Notes: generated from the sequence alone by a model not told the origin. A DNA stretch of 64,000 nucleotides from Euphorbia lathyris (GCF_963576675.1 NC_088911.1:84907256-84971255); one strand, 5' to 3'; shown: positions 1 to 12,101, numbered from the stretch's first letter. Program-made: numbers and translations.

Positions 1-850
1 AAATGATTTTTGGTTATGAAATAGTTTGAAATTTGATTGTGAAATGATATTTGAGCACGTTATGATTTTATGATTTTATATCCATCGAGAGTTATCCGGA
101 TCGGTGGTTTTATATTTGAAGACCATGTTCAGTGAGGGACATGGCCTGTGTACACAGTCTGAAGACCTATTGGGTATGGCAAAGAAGTGTCGGGTAAGAC
201 CATATGGGATAGGCAATGTTAAGAGACGTCTCGATTATATATGTGATTATGGATTGATACTTAAGGGGAGAAACTCGAGGATGGATACAATGTTTTAAGT
301 TCATTTGGATTACGTTTTCGGTTATGATTGATTTTGATATAAGGTTTTACGTTTGATTAAATACGAGTTGGTTTGATAAAACACTTATTTGATTACAATA
401 TTTTATAAGGTTTTGAACTCAAGAATGGATACAAGATTATATATTTTTATGGTTTTGGTTTACTACTTTGACTATATATGAACTTAAGTTTTGAGTATAT
501 TTTATAAGGTTTTGATTAAATCCCTTTATCAATGTATATGTGTAGCTATGTTAAGTAAAGTTGGTTTTTGTAGCTGATAGTTTCTTACTGAGATTTTTGT
601 CTCACGTTTTTAAATGTTTTAATGTTTTTAGGTGAGAAAGTACAGGATATAGAGAAAGTTACCGACCGATTAGGCGAGGTTTGGAAGTTGGCTGCTTATT
701 GTTAGAATTATGGTTAGAACTTTGGTATTTCACTTGTAATATAATATGATATTATGATATTGGGATAAATTGGAGACTCATAAGTATTGATTATGATCTT
801 TCTATTTCACGCCCGATGCCGATTGAGGTCATTTAGGGTCGGGTGTGACA
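1..850 (+). mobile_element. 3' part of a chromovirus-like (Tekay/Del-type) Gypsy LTR
   Basis: AT-rich DNA without a convincing reading frame. It ends at 841-850 in GGGTGTGACA after a GGTCGGG run, which is how LTRs of plant Tekay/Del-type chromoviruses usually end. The stretch at 590-640 (ACTGAGATTTTTGTCTCAC, then a T-rich tract and AGGTGAG) also resembles the R-U5 area of that group. The left end lies outside the window, so solo LTR and full element cannot be told apart. Its right end abuts the terminus of a different LTR family at 851, so it probably inserted into that LTR. Family assignment rests on recalled terminal motifs and is tentative. Confidence 0.5.
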
Positions 851-887
851 ATATTAATGATATTTTAGGTATATTTTGGGCTTAACA
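851..887 (-). mobile_element. Terminal stub of an Athila-like LTR
   Basis: The 37 bases match the terminus of the solo LTR ending at 20269 (ATGATATTTTAGGT followed by a TTTTGGGCTTAACA end), so this is the start of a third minus-strand copy of that family. The rest is missing because the chromovirus-like LTR begins immediately to the left. It interrupts the old SIRE env-like ORF, which resumes at 888. Confidence 0.75.
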
Positions 888-1140
888 TCATTCATTAAAG
901 CCATGGCAGCTTGGATAAGCTTGTGCCCACTCTCAGTGTCTTTGATTACTGATGGGGAATCATTGGCATGAGTAGTGTCAGCAGCTTGTTCCTTGTCCAT
1001 TCCAGTGATTGATTTGGAGTTGAAGGATTTTAGATAGGAGGTTGAGAGTCAGTGCGGGCTTGCTCAGTATTGGAAGCAACATGAGCAATGACAGAGGACT
1101 CGGGAATTAGATGCTCAAGATTAAAAGCTGAAGGAGCAGT
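888..1140 (-). pseudogene. SIRE env-like ORF, C-terminal piece
   Basis: Read on the minus strand this continues the env-like ORF of the old SIRE element that leaves off at 17509. A segment containing TESGHKLIQAAMALMN matches the TESGRRIIASAQSLLQELN segment of the SIRE-A env-like ORF near 53680. The coding path shifts frame and contains stops, so it is not functional. SIRE env-like proteins have no proven envelope role; the name reflects position after pol. The fragment is bounded by the gag-only Tat/Ogre element on the right and by the LTR stub on the left. Confidence 0.65.
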
Positions 1141-1600
1141 TGTAGACACCGAGTCGGAGGACCTGTGACGAAAACCTGAAACAAGACGGTCGAAGCGATT
1201 GATTCCGGAAGTTTTGAAAAATATATAAAGAATAATAAGCGGAGGAAAATTAACGGCACGGCACGGGCACGCAACGGCATCCCGCACGCGGACGACGATG
1301 GTCGAACGCCCGCTTGACGGCTCGAGACGTGCGCGCGGCGTCCGTCGGACGCACCCCAAGTGGCACGCTCTCGACGTCCGAGCAATGCCTGGGACCGCTG
1401 GTGGTGCGCGCCCTCGTGGGCCGTTGAGCACACGTGCCTGGCAGCGCGAGGTGCGCGTTCGGCGGCCACGGTGTGCACGCGTCCGACGGCGCGGGGCACG
1501 CCCCGAGGGTCGCCGGGCGGGCACCCAACCACGTCGGGCGGACGCCCGACGAGGGTTGGGCGCGGGCGCCCAACCTCGCGTTGGGCGGTCGGCCAACCAC

Positions 1601-1638
1601 AATGGGCGACGCCCAAATTTTTTTGGGCGTCGCCCATT
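1601..1638. repeat. Perfect 17-bp-arm palindrome in 5' LTR
   Basis: Arms AATGGGCGACGCCCAAA (1601-1617) and its exact reverse complement (1622-1638) are separated by TTTT. Each arm is itself built round the palindrome GGGCGNCGCCC. The same structure is at 15096-15133 in the 3' LTR. It lies just upstream of the TATA-like box. Confidence 0.9.
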
Positions 1639-1643
1639 GTTCC

Positions 1644-1677
1644 GGGATCCGTTTCCCTAAATAAGGGCACGGATCCC
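1644..1677 (+). promoter_or_regulatory. TATA-like box inside an inverted repeat, 5' LTR (altered box)
   Basis: GGGATCCGT (1644-1652) and ACGGATCCC (1669-1677) are perfect inverted arms, with an inner CCCT/AGGG pair round the TATA-like position. Here the box is TAAATAA (1658-1664). The 3' LTR has TATATAA at the same place. The position, about 1.1 kb before a purine-rich transcribed-looking stretch, suits an LTR promoter, but the start site is inferred. Confidence 0.6.
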
Positions 1678-2336
1678 AAGGTAAAGGGAGGCCTTTTTGG
1701 AGAGGAAAACTTTCTCACTCTAAACATTTTTAGAGAGAGAGTGGATTTTTTTTGAGAAAAATATTTTTTTTTCTCAAAAATTCCAAATTTCCTAAGTTCA
1801 ATTTTTACTAAATTTTTATTAAAATCGGGAGCTCGTGGTTCGTGGAATCAATCGGCTTCGACTGTCAGATACCGAATCAAAGGTATTATCCGAGGACTAG
1901 ACTCTTTATTTTATTTAATTTATTTCTCTCCTTGTATTTATTTTTTTATGCTATAGTTTTTATTCCTTTAGTCATTTATTTATTTTGTCACGTTTTATTT
2001 AGTTAGCGTATTTATTTAATTTTCGTTTCGTGTTAAATAAAATTCGGTTTTGTTTTAAAATAAAAACCTCGTTTTGGATATCCCCATACGAACCATGATC
2101 CGATAAAAAGGTAGTTCGGGTATCGAAAATGTTGTAATTATAAGTTTTTGATTTAAAAGAGGTTTCCAAATAACGTTTTAAAATAAAAACATCGTTTTAG
2201 GAACTTCCGTTTTCGACTATGATCCATCTTTGGTAGTTCGGAAGTCTATTGAATTAGATTTAATTTAATGCTTTTGAATAAATCTGGAAAATGTTGGAGT
2301 GCTGCTGTAATTTGCCATTTCTGTCACTAAAGGTTG

Positions 2337-2363
2337 TTTACCGACGGATTTTCCGTCGGTAAA
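2337..2363. repeat. 12-bp-arm perfect hairpin in LTR
   Basis: TTTACCGACGGA and its reverse complement TCCGTCGGTAAA flank a TTT loop. It is conserved in the 3' LTR at about 15838-15864. The role is unknown. Confidence 0.8.
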
Positions 2364-4007
2364 TCTGCCAAAATGTAAAAAATGTCATTTCGGTCCCTTT
2401 TTCTTAACTTTTAGACTTTTAATCCTTAGTATATATATATATAATTACGTAACATATTCTTTTCAAATTATTAAAGAATTTTAGTATATATATTTATTTT
2501 AGAATATTGGTATATCATTTTTATTTTATTTTACAATATAAGTATAAATATATATATACGTATTTCCTTTTTATTAACTTAGGCTATGTTTAAATATTAG
2601 TTATTTGATATTTTGAGAAACAATGGACGGATATTAGTATATGTCATTTTTGGTATTTAAACTATATTAATTATGTATATATATGTATAGTTTTAGGAAC
2701 ATTTGGGTTATTTCGTTAATTATTGAAAGAAGTTATTTTTGGGTAAATATTATTTTCTTATCCATAAGATTTACTTATTGTTTTAGCATTTTTAAAGTAT
2801 AAATGTATTTTATCTAGCATTTTCATATATGTATTATATATTTTCCTTTTATTAACTCTTATTTTCTTATCTTCTCCTTTTTTATTTAAATGTATATATA
2901 TATATGTCTCTAAACTATTTTCTTTATTCTTTTGGCCCATTCATGGGTCCATGTTCCAAGAAGGCTTTATTTGAGTGTGAATATTAGTTTAAATAAGTTT
3001 ATTGTTGTAAATATAACAATTAGAGAGTCCATTAAATAAGTGGGGAAAATAAATCACAAAAAAGAGAGTTTTCAATTGAATTATTTAAACTAATGAATTT
3101 TTGGAGTTTCCTAATGTGAATAAATAGAGTCGTTTTTGTTAGCATTTCAAACCGTCTTCAAAACACCACGTTTTAAAACCTTAGTCCGTTCCAAAGGCGG
3201 ATTAAAGGATTATTGTAATTAAAATCGTTTTCGTTGTGAATAATAGAATTTTCGAATCACTTTCTTAAAGAATTTGTACAAAATAAAATTGACTTGTATG
3301 TTTAACCACGTTTTCTCGTTAAAAGGTTTTTATCTCAAACGTCTTCAAATACTCGAGTCGTTCCAACGGCGATTCGGGTAAACTTCATCCAACGGGGCTT
3401 TAAAACGCACCTCAATCGTTCCAACGGCGATTAAGGCGCGAACCATGTAATAAACATCGTTTTGGGGAAATAAGTTAATGTAGAATAGACACACAACATA
3501 ACATTTAAATACGGTTGTAAATAAATCACCTCTTTCTTCCCCCTCTCTGTGTATGTATAAACATAAATGGGTGATTCTTTACTGATGTGGCTTTTCAATA
3601 TCATATGCTCAAAACGGTTTCCAAAAAGAGAAAGAAAAGGGTTTCAAATGAATTTTAAACTTAAAGAAGTATACGATTAGTCCGTTATCGCCTAACATGC
3701 TGAGTAGGAGGCCGGTGGTTCATAACCAGGCGATGTCCGGGTGCCTAGTAGCCTTTCTCCGGAAAGGAGCTAGCCTTCTCGGCTCGTACCTAAGTTTCCC
3801 GAACCCACACCGGTCTCCCGCAAGGGATCGGTGTTCATTTTCCCATTCGTGGGTGGCGACTCTTCCATATCTCCGAGCTCCGGTCCTGCCGAGCAGCTTG
3901 ATTCCGCGATTGTTTGCTTTCGGTGCCAATCACCGCTTACGTCGCCATGAGGTTGTCCACCCCCCGGTCCGCCCGGGAGATTAGGCCGCGGCACCTCGTC
4001 TAACAAG

Positions 4008-4025
4008 TGGCGACTCTGCTGGGGA
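4008..4025 (+). other. Primer-binding site, Ogre/Tat type
   Basis: TGGCGACTCTGCTGGGGA begins 2 bp after the LTR end. It is not the usual initiator-Met PBS (TGGTATCAGAGC). Ogre/Tat elements are known for a PBS of this kind, attributed to an Arg tRNA; the tRNA match was not tested here. Confidence 0.8.
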
Positions 4026-6060
4026 AGCGAGAAATTTGATTCCGGAAGGCATGCACTAAGCCCTTAACGGGGACAGATCGTTTTACTTCTTTTCGTATGC
4101 ATTCACGAGCATTATTGCAAACCCTTTGGGTAATTTCCGCGAAACCTCTAGCGAGAGTCCATTCGTCGCTCGAAAGAGGCCAGCGTAAGTTCCCCCTTAC
4201 AGTAAGGCGCCAGAGGGTCCCCATCCATTCGTTAGGGGCGAATCTGTGCGGTCCTGTGAGGTCCCGCGGTCAGCCGTCTCAGCATATAGTAGCCTTAGAA
4301 GTTTCCATAAGATTACCCATTACTATTTTTGATGTGATAAATGAATCAGTTCGTGTTTTCAAACCGCCATGATACGTGTCTAATCCTAAATTATGTAAAG
4401 AAAATGAGACGATGCGTTAATATATACTCATGAATCGACATACTAATTACCCTAAAACATCGAAACGATTTGAACTAAAGACGACTTAGTCATCTCATAT
4501 GAATGAACATGTGCGACCCGCCTTGTCCCTTTCGGTGTCCCGACGAAGGCACGTGTTCAGGAAATACGTTATGACGTAAGCACGTATTAGTATGAATCGG
4601 TTCGGTGTTATTGATAGTTACATCTCGATACAAAAGACTATATTAACAGTAGCCGTTATTCACATTCTTTAAATAAGTTAGGATAAAACGAGATCATGAC
4701 GAAACGAAAACGAAGAACATTTCTGTTTCGAACGACCTTGTTGTAACGTGAAAAGTTTCGCACAAGTAGCCCGACCCTTCCGAATAAAAGACGAGCTTTT
4801 ACGTTATGCCTTGTGTCATTCTTAAGAGAAATGGACGTGTCCGCAAAAGGTGACTAAGAAAATAAGAAGACAAAAATGAACTAAACGACCAAAATCATTC
4901 CAAATCTACGATATATGTTAATCCCGCGAGTAGTTAAAGAAAATAAACCAATATCGTTGAATACGTGCCTCGGACGAGAGTATACCCCGTTTAAAATCTC
5001 GAAGCCGAATTAAGCCAAACCATATAATTACGCCATATGGACGAGACTGCGGGTTTTGACTAACGACTCGATCATTTCGACCGTTACCAAAACTGCAAGA
5101 AATATGGCCCGATGTACGTGTTTGCTTAAATCGTGCCTAAAGGAAAGAGAACGGTGATGTCCTCGCTTTGAATAAGCATGTGATTCAACGAAATGTTGAT
5201 TTTCTATAACCACACTAAGATGATATATCCCGTGGATTGGGAAAAACAACGAATTATTGCTAGCCGAAAGGTTACCGTGCGCTCAAAATAAGACTCACCG
5301 CCTTTCACGTAGCAAAATGAGCAAACGAATCCTCAACGCTAAGAACAAACGCGTTACGCGATGAGTCCGTTCCCTAAAATAAAATCCAAAAGTGATTCCA
5401 TCACTAAATAAACACGTGGTTACGTCTCTCGATAGATCCAAAAGATCCCGTTGTAATCCAAAAATCGAGACATGAACCCACGCGAATAAAGAGGAACGAG
5501 TCATCGACAATAACGAACGATTGGACTAGAAGAATAACTCCTACCACGTCTAAAAACTGAGATACGCTCAAAGGGAGTCAAAACCCGAACTAATGCGTCT
5601 CACGAAAGGATGAAAGACGAGTTATTTTGAAAGGACAATCCAACTTGGTCGATTTCTTAGTCACTGAATATGGATACGTCAAAACGAACTGTATTGTCTG
5701 ATGGTTGATTTACTTTCCCGCAATAATCGACGGCATCACGCGTCCCCTGGACCGCAATGTGAGCCAAAAAACCAAAATCCTAGGAAAGAGACCTGGACCA
5801 ACGAGTGTGTGGAGGAATAAGGATGGAAGAGAGATGATGTGATAATTGTGATTGTTATCTAACATTTTCTTTCTCTTATTGCGATCTAATTACGCGTTAT
5901 GTACGATTTTTCGTATGGATTTATATCTTGTTGTACATCAGTCGAGTCAGATTTAAGTTATAATGCGTTCTATGCTTAACGAATCATTGCGATCATACCA
6001 TATAGAGCGTTGCATGCTAACCGCATTGCGTGCAGTCATTCTAGGTTTCGTAGACTTAGG
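4026..6060 (+). other. Non-coding leader of the gag-only element, first part
   Basis: Two kilobases with no supported gene. All frames are short and interrupted. The composition is balanced, unlike the AT-rich LTR, and no obvious tandem repeats are seen. In position it is the 5' untranslated leader between PBS and gag. Confidence 0.6.
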
Positions 6061-9000
6061 ACGTATTTATTAGGAATGTGAGAAAGAGTCGACCCCAACA
6101 TCGCATGTCATTCTGGAGGCATACTAGTTATGTCGTGACATATCCTATACGTCTTTGCCTTGTCATACCTAGGTGTTGGGATGCATCCTATGCGTCCTTG
6201 GCACGTCTCGTGCATCTTCACCGTGTCGTTTATATGTTAGCTAGGAGGCATGTCCATTATGTTGTGACGTATCCTATCCGTCTTCGCCTTAGCATACTGT
6301 ATGTATGGTAGCTTACCTCGTACATTTCTCTCGTGTCCCAGGCACTAGCCAGAAGGTACAACCCTTATGTCATGGCGTATCCCATATGCCTTTGTTTTGG
6401 CATACCCCGTACGTCACGACACCTTCAATATGTCCTTACCCTATCAAGAGGCGTACCATTCTCTGGTGGCGTGGCCGCTATATCCTTGCTGCGTCGTGTC
6501 ATCACGTGTCTACCCGCCATGAGTCCCACCTGTCATGTAGTGATGTATTCCTGGCATCTTTACTTTGTCATACCCCTGAGGACGTAACGCACCCCCATGC
6601 ATTTTCCATTAATCATTCAGACACCGATCAAGGGGCGTACCCGTTATGCTATGACGTATACCACATGTCCTTTCCCTGTTGTGCCTCGTATATTATGATC
6701 CATTCCTTGTGTCTCTACCACGTCATTACACACCGGTCAGAAGGGGTACCATGTGTGTCATAACGCATCATGTACATCTTCGCCTCATTCCTTGTGCCAA
6801 GCAAGGGGCATGAGTTGCATGCCCCATATGTCAGGGCATATCAGGTGCTTGTTCACCATGTTATGTACGTTAGATGAAAGGCATACCATTTGGACTGTGA
6901 CGTAGCCCATACGTCCTTACCTCGTCCCATCTTCCATATCGTGGAGGTCCCATGCGTCTCCATCACGTCAGCTATAGACCAATCAAGACGTGTGCTCAAT
7001 GCACAACTATGCATCATGTACGTTCGGGTATTGTCAAGGTCGTACATCACGATAGGTCGCATATGCAGCTTCCATATCAGATACACTAGTCCAGAGCCAT
7101 ATCCCGTGTAACAGAAGACATACCCCGCATGTTGGGATGTGTCTCATATATTAGTCCGGAGGAGCACCTTTAGACCTTTAGGTATTCCCTACGTCTTCGC
7201 CATGTTATACTTTGTGGGGGATACACCGCACATGTCTTTATCATCCTGTTCATACCATTAGAGAGTGTACCTGGTGCATCGTGACATGTCACACGCGCCT
7301 TCACCGTGGTGTTTACATCATCCGGAGACATATCCCATATGTCGTAATGTATCATGTATCCCTCTATCGTGGTTAGGCTTGTTTGGTGGTCATACCCCGC
7401 TTATCCTGACATTCGCATCTTGGGGGCAAGTCCCGTACACTGTCTGCACGGTCAACTCAAGACGTACTAGGTGTGTCGCCATGTCACCGATAACATATCG
7501 GTTGTTCAAAAAAAAAAAAAAAGAAAAAAGAAAATCACGACGTCGGTTCCCTCGAGACTCGAATTAACCATTCATCACATGTCTCACACACGTCCTACTT
7601 ACGCCTCAAGACATACCATGTATGTCGCTACGCCTTAGCCAACACATCTCAAGATTATGACTGGTACCTTGATCTCAAATAGAACCATAATCTCACGGGT
7701 CGTCGTCACCTCCCTTTCGTATCTCAAGACATACCCACGGATGTCGCCACGCTATACACCATGCCTAGGTGATTCCAAATTACGTTGTGGTATTATCCAT
7801 GCCCCTCACCTTGTAGGTTGCCATCATGACCTTCGCACGCTAAGACACGCCACGTGTGTCGGCGCGCCGTGCACCTATACTCCAAAGTTACGTGGTTGTA
7901 AGATCGAAACCTTAGGTGCATATCCCACGCTAAGACATGCCACGTGTATCAGCTTTCGGTGCATATCCTGTATGTCACCGCTTGTGCCTTAGTCATACGT
8001 TGGGCCTTGTCAAAATGTGCCCCACATGTCGCCTTGTCATTGACAATATTTGTAGCCCACGAATATGTCATTAGGCTATCCCATTCTGGACCGACCTTTG
8101 ACGCGTGTTCCGTATGTCATCCCTCGCACCTTACTCACATATCAAAGACTGAGTCGTTTATACCATCCAGTCAGGGTTAAGCTTGTGGCACACACCCACA
8201 TACGCGGTTCGGTACGTCCTATTCGCATGACAAATGTCGAGTCACTCATGACATTGAGTTCCAGTCGAATCTGGGGCAAGTTCATATATGTCATCACGTG
8301 CATCTTGCTTACACCCCCAACGTCGAGTCATTTGTATCGACAAGTTCAAGTGGACTTTTGGCCCGTACCTGTCATATATGAGTAGTATCGAGTTGTTCAT
8401 ACCGCGGCTAAATCTAACATTTGGCACTTACCTTGAAGGTCTTGGTGTGCGTCCCCGTTGCTCCTCGAGTTGTTCATAGTAATAGGTCCTAGTCATCTCA
8501 AATATCGGTGATGAACCCTATACGTCGTAAATATCCACATAAGATCTTTAGGGATTCTCATAAAACATGTCATCATCAGGTTTGCGCTATGAAACAAATT
8601 GACCTTCGACACGTACCGGGTAAGTCGTCGTTTCCGTCTCGTTGATACCTCGATCGAATTAGGACACTTCTCATTCTACCAGACGCACCGATGTCCGCAA
8701 ATTCATCGAGGTATTTAGGGTCTCTAGCTTAAGTTAATCCTTAGACTGCACCATACGTGTCGGTATCGTGTGTAGCTGACACTTCCAATGTTGTTAGAAG
8801 GTACCCCTCGAGTCATCTCTGTGCTTCATCTATACCCAGAGTTGGTCAGATAATACGTGTGTCGTATGCGTACCCTATTCGTGTCTCGTACCTAGCATGT
8901 TGGATTTCCCCCACGATGGTCGAAATCCCAAAATCAAGCCATCACATCGTTCGTCAGTTGCGTATAAGTCAATCGTGGGGGCACATTAAGTAGGACTCCC

Positions 9001-9880
9001 ATCCGGCCGTTTGGCTACCTCTAAGGCATACAACGTACGTCACCGCATTTCCTAAATGCACCACGTTTCGAACCACTCTGCCCAAGCACTAGTGAGTCGA
9101 GTAGGAATTAATAATTGGCACATGCCTCGATGTTGACATATGCATCCTATTCGAACCTCGAGTATCAGGTATTCCATGTGCATTATCCCGTCAAATAATA
9201 CCCGTCATTGCAATAGTTGCTTTCCAAGAGAAGCTGACAATTGGCGCACATCACGTATGTCACTCGCGTCCTCCTTATGCCTTAACCTGTTTGAGGCACG
9301 CCCCATGTGTTACCACTTTCTGCATAGCCCGCCAAGGTTCCGTTGGTACGTCTACGCATTTGTGTCTTGGGTTTAAACTAACCATCGACCCACACCCCAC
9401 ATGCGGTGGTCTCATCCCGCTTGCTTTTAGTTTAGGACACGCCCTCTACGTCGGTCTGTTTCAGGAAACTTGTGTTTCCCAGAAAGACGGTTCCCTGTTA
9501 TCAGTATCGATACCAAGTAAATTATGGACAAATGCCCCGCATGCCTCCATCACGGTCTGTTTAAGTCTCGGACATACCATGAGCGTCACATCAGTCCGTG
9601 TAACACCGCCTATCTTCGAAGTACGTCATTGCCACCAAGGATGGCAATCCCTCACATACACCTCATGCATGGTCACTTAGGTTGTTCTTTTTAGATCGTG
9701 AGTCGTATCAATGTACCAAGTATGTCATTCCCACCACTCATGTCGCTACCCCTCCAATACCTAGCGTCCTAGGGAACTTTACTCATCATGAGGGCCGTCT
9801 CAATCTCACAAGTGTCAGTCGTGTCAAGCGTCATTCAACATTGTACATCTTGTAAAGCATTGCAAGGTGAACTTGTAGGG
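6061..9880 (+). repeat. Degenerate repeat block in the leader (CATACC/TATGTCGTGACGTATCC motifs)
   Basis: About 3.8 kb in which short phrases recur in diverged form: CATACC or GCATAC, TATGTCGTGACGTATCC, ATACGTCTTCGCC, CTTGTCATACC. Examples are near 6120, 6240, 6370, 6640, 6890, 7330, 7620 and 7740. Spacing varies from roughly 50 to 120 bp, so this looks like an old, eroded tandem repeat. Open frames are at most about 150 codons and show no family resemblance. It fits a long structured or filler leader, with no function assigned. Confidence 0.55.
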
Positions 9881-10165
9881 TTCGTACTAATGTGTGTATA
9901 ACAGTTGAAATGGTTTTAGGCACCGGCACTTCCAAACAGGTAAGTTAGCACAAACGACCAAAGTACTGCCGACGGCTCTGGTAAAAAAAGAAAAAAAAAA
10001 GAAAAAAGAAAAAATAAGAAGGGGTTTAGCTCCAGTCAAATCGTGTTTATGTTGTAAGAAATAAAGCGCAGACCACAAATCATGCATAAATCATACATCC
10101 ATCTATAGGAGGCACAAGTAGATAGCTTTAGCATTCGCATCGCACGTGCATCATCAAAATTCATA

Positions 10166-10975
10166 ATGCCTAAAAAGCTCCACTCACCGATCCTTTCTCT
10201 TTCCTTGTTAGAAACCCAACTCATGGCCCAGTCCAGCAATTCAAACCACAATCTTGAGAGCCGTGTGCAAGGAGCTTTAGCCAAATACATCTTTTCTGAT
10301 GAGTTCAAACGTGCTCTTAATGATCCGGAGAATACTAAGCATGAGGGGGTTGAAAATTCCCAAGAGATAATAGGAGATTTCAATCTCAGAGCAGAAATCG
10401 AGCGAGTTCTTCCCGATATCCTTGCTTCAGATGAATTCAAGATAGAGCTGAAAAGGTTGGTCAGGGAGGTCCTGAGCGAGTCACTAGTCGTAGAGATCCC
10501 AAAAGCTATTGTGGAGAAACCTATGTTCCAGCTCGCGTCACAAGTTAATCCACAAATATTCACTCCACCAAGGGTAGTCTCACACCATATTTCACGAACA
10601 CAACAAGATCCACACCATCGGGGACATGAGATTACCAGGGTTGTTCGCCCTCCGTCGCCCACTCAGTATAGAAGGGAGGGAAGGGAATTCTCCACTTTCA
10701 CTCAACCCTTATTAGAAGTGTTGGAGGGTCTACAAATGCATGATATACTTCATCCCCTACTAGCCACGGGAGGTCCAACCACTGAATTAGTCAAACGCAG
10801 GGGCTACTGCCACTTCCACCAGAAATATGGTCACGAAACAAGCACTTGCATGAAGTTGAAGCATGAAATCCAAGATCTCATCGAAGCTGGGAAGATAAGT
10901 GACCCAGATCCTTCTCAGCGGATGAAGTCTTCGACTTGTTCCTTGAACGGTGAGGTCTACCACGGATCAGGATAA
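10166..10975 (+). CDS. Gag fragment, Tat/Ogre type, with zinc-knuckle-like C-terminus
   Basis: An open frame of 269 codons and the only retrotransposon protein in this element. Residues about 212-245 (YCHFHQKYGHETSTC, then KLKHEIQDLIEAGKI) match the C-terminal gag signature of Tat/Ogre elements, a CX2HX4GHX4C-like knuckle followed by an acidic helix. The N-terminal half is charged and has two similar blocks (KYIFSDEFKRAL near residue 46 and DILASDEFKIEL near residue 91). It lacks the large capsid region of a full gag, so it is truncated or reduced. I took the first ATG; a later ATG at about 10223 is equally possible. A role in RNA binding during particle assembly is inferred from the knuckle. 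No downstream pol exists, so replication would need a helper. Confidence 0.7.
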   Translation: MPKKLHSPILSLSLLETQLMAQSSNSNHNLESRVQGALAKYIFSDEFKRALNDPENTKHEGVENSQEIIGDFNLRAEIERVLPDILASDEFKIELKRLVREVLSESLVVEIPKAIVEKPMFQLASQVNPQIFTPPRVVSHHISRTQQDPHHRGHEITRVVRPPSPTQYRREGREFSTFTQPLLEVLEGLQMHDILHPLLATGGPTTELVKRRGYCHFHQKYGHETSTCMKLKHEIQDLIEAGKISDPDPSQRMKSSTCSLNGEVYHGSG

Positions 10976-11951
10976 ACGAAAGAAGAGGTTCTCTAGATTG
11001 AGGACGCTTATGAAGCAGGAGAACTTGAAGCTTCCTGAAGTAGTATGAGAGAGAGGATTGCACTTGTAGTCTTTATCCTTGTCTTTTATTTTATCTTCTA
11101 TTCCACAAGATGTTATTAACCTCCTTTTGAATTCAATGAAATTTCGTTTCCGCAAGTTTATCCTAAACATACGTACTTACATTTGATATCCACTTAATTG
11201 AGATATTCCCGCTTCTATCATGGCACGAACATAAGCTCTAGAATATACTTATTGCTCAGTACTTAACCACTGAAGAGAGAAAATTAAGAGAATAAAAAAA
11301 AAGCAAAGTAAATCATGAGAAGCAATTCCCCGACTCTACAATGATAAGTCGGACGTAGATCCATAAAACGAAGGGTTCTCACCGGCTTTTGCCAAGAAGA
11401 AGATTGAGCGACAATCAACAAAGTCCAAAAGAGAGAAAAAGAAAAGAAAATATGGAGCAAGCAACAAGCCCTCAGAGCCATACTTACACTGAGGCACCGA
11501 CAAAGATTTCTCCCCCCAAGGGGGGACACAAGTACAGGAGTGCGCCATTTAGAACGAGGCGGGGGCAACTAACCTATCAGCGATAAAGTATTTTGTTCCA
11601 GGATCAACGAAAGGGTTAGACCTATGATGACTCAAAGTTAAACAAAGGAAGAAGAAAAAAAATGATGCTAAAAAGGCCCTGGGGCAAAGTCAAGTCAATC
11701 GGAAGTAAAAGAAAATAAATCAAAAGCTGACGTGATCAGCCAAGAGGCGTCAAGGTGGCAAGAACGGTTGACATTGTCCAACAAATGTGTAATCAAATGT
11801 ACGAGAAAAGCTCACTGTAACGAAGAAAGATCAAATGCGTAGTCAAGGGAAGCTGAAGGCGGCAACAAAGTTCAGAACTTTAATCAATCTCGAGGGAACC
11901 GAGGAATCCTTCTCATAAAAATAAAAAAAAAAAGAAAGAAAGAAAATCCCG
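10976..11951 (+). other. Post-gag non-coding region
   Basis: About 1 kb without a supported gene. It has A-rich runs near 11292, 11645 and 11925 and short purine-rich tracts. The last 60 bases begin to match the post-pol region of the Tat element near 42190. Confidence 0.5.
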
Positions 11952-11982
11952 ATAGGTTGAAAATCCGCAAAGGACGGCCTAT
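11952..11982 (+). other. Stem-loop module 1 of the covarying array
   Basis: Arms ATAGGTTG (11952-11959) and CGGCCTAT (11975-11982) pair over 8 bp with two U-G wobbles. AAAA (11960-11963) bulges on the 5' side, then TCC pairs with GGA round a GCAAA loop. The equivalent copy in the Tat element is at 42143-42173 (minus). Confidence 0.8.
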
Positions 11983-12002
11983 GCAACAATAAGGGACACC
12001 CC

Positions 12003-12032
12003 AATAAGTGAAAACCCCGTGGGGCGCTTATT
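12003..12032 (+). other. Stem-loop module 2
   Basis: AATAAGTG (12003-12010) pairs with CGCTTATT (12025-12032), 8 bp with one wobble. AAAA bulge at 12011-12014, then CCCC/GGGG closed over GT, so the inner loop is probably CGUG. It is equivalent to 42093-42122 (minus), whose arms differ by compensatory changes. Confidence 0.8.
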
Positions 12033-12071
12033 TGAAAATTCCGGGGATAGAAGGAGAGAGTTAAAATAACT

Positions 12072-12101
12072 GAAGTGTGAAAACCCGAAAGGGCATACTT
12101 C
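12072..12101 (+). other. Stem-loop module 3
   Basis: GAAGTGTG (12072-12079) pairs with CATACTTC (12094-12101), 8 bp with one wobble. AAAA bulge at 12080-12083, CCC/GGG inner stem and a GAAA tetraloop. It is equivalent by order and flanks to 42022-42051 (minus), where nearly every stem column is changed but still pairs. Confidence 0.8.

Larger units (their letters stand above)
1141..4005 (+). repeat. 5' LTR of the gag-only Tat/Ogre element
   Basis: 2865 bp, TG...CA ends, direct copy of 14570-17508. It combines an AT-rich body with a GC- and CpG-rich island (about 1258-1660) that creates long open frames on both strands by composition alone. It lacks about 72 bp of palindromic sequence present in the 3' LTR and an 8-bp CCAAAACG-containing stretch present near 15742 in that copy. 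Its TATA-like box reads TAAATAA instead of TATATAA. Confidence 0.9.

Noticed and set aside
1030..1755. Overlapping long frames on both strands in the 5' LTR (and again at 14509-15250)
   Set aside because: They lie in a GC-rich, palindromic part of an LTR, run on both strands, have Arg/Pro/Gly-rich translations and no family match; open by composition.
4008..4025. tRNA gene fragment at 4008
   Set aside because: Only 18 bases and directly after the LTR, so it is a primer-binding site.
9983..10017. A-rich tract as the poly(A) tail of a retroposed gene
   Set aside because: No gene or target duplication upstream; it is one of several A-rich tracts in the leader.
12003..12060. An extra stem-loop copy directly after module 2 (TTTGAAAATTCC...)
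   Set aside because: It has the TTTGAAAA start but the inner and outer arms do not pair in either element; not counted.
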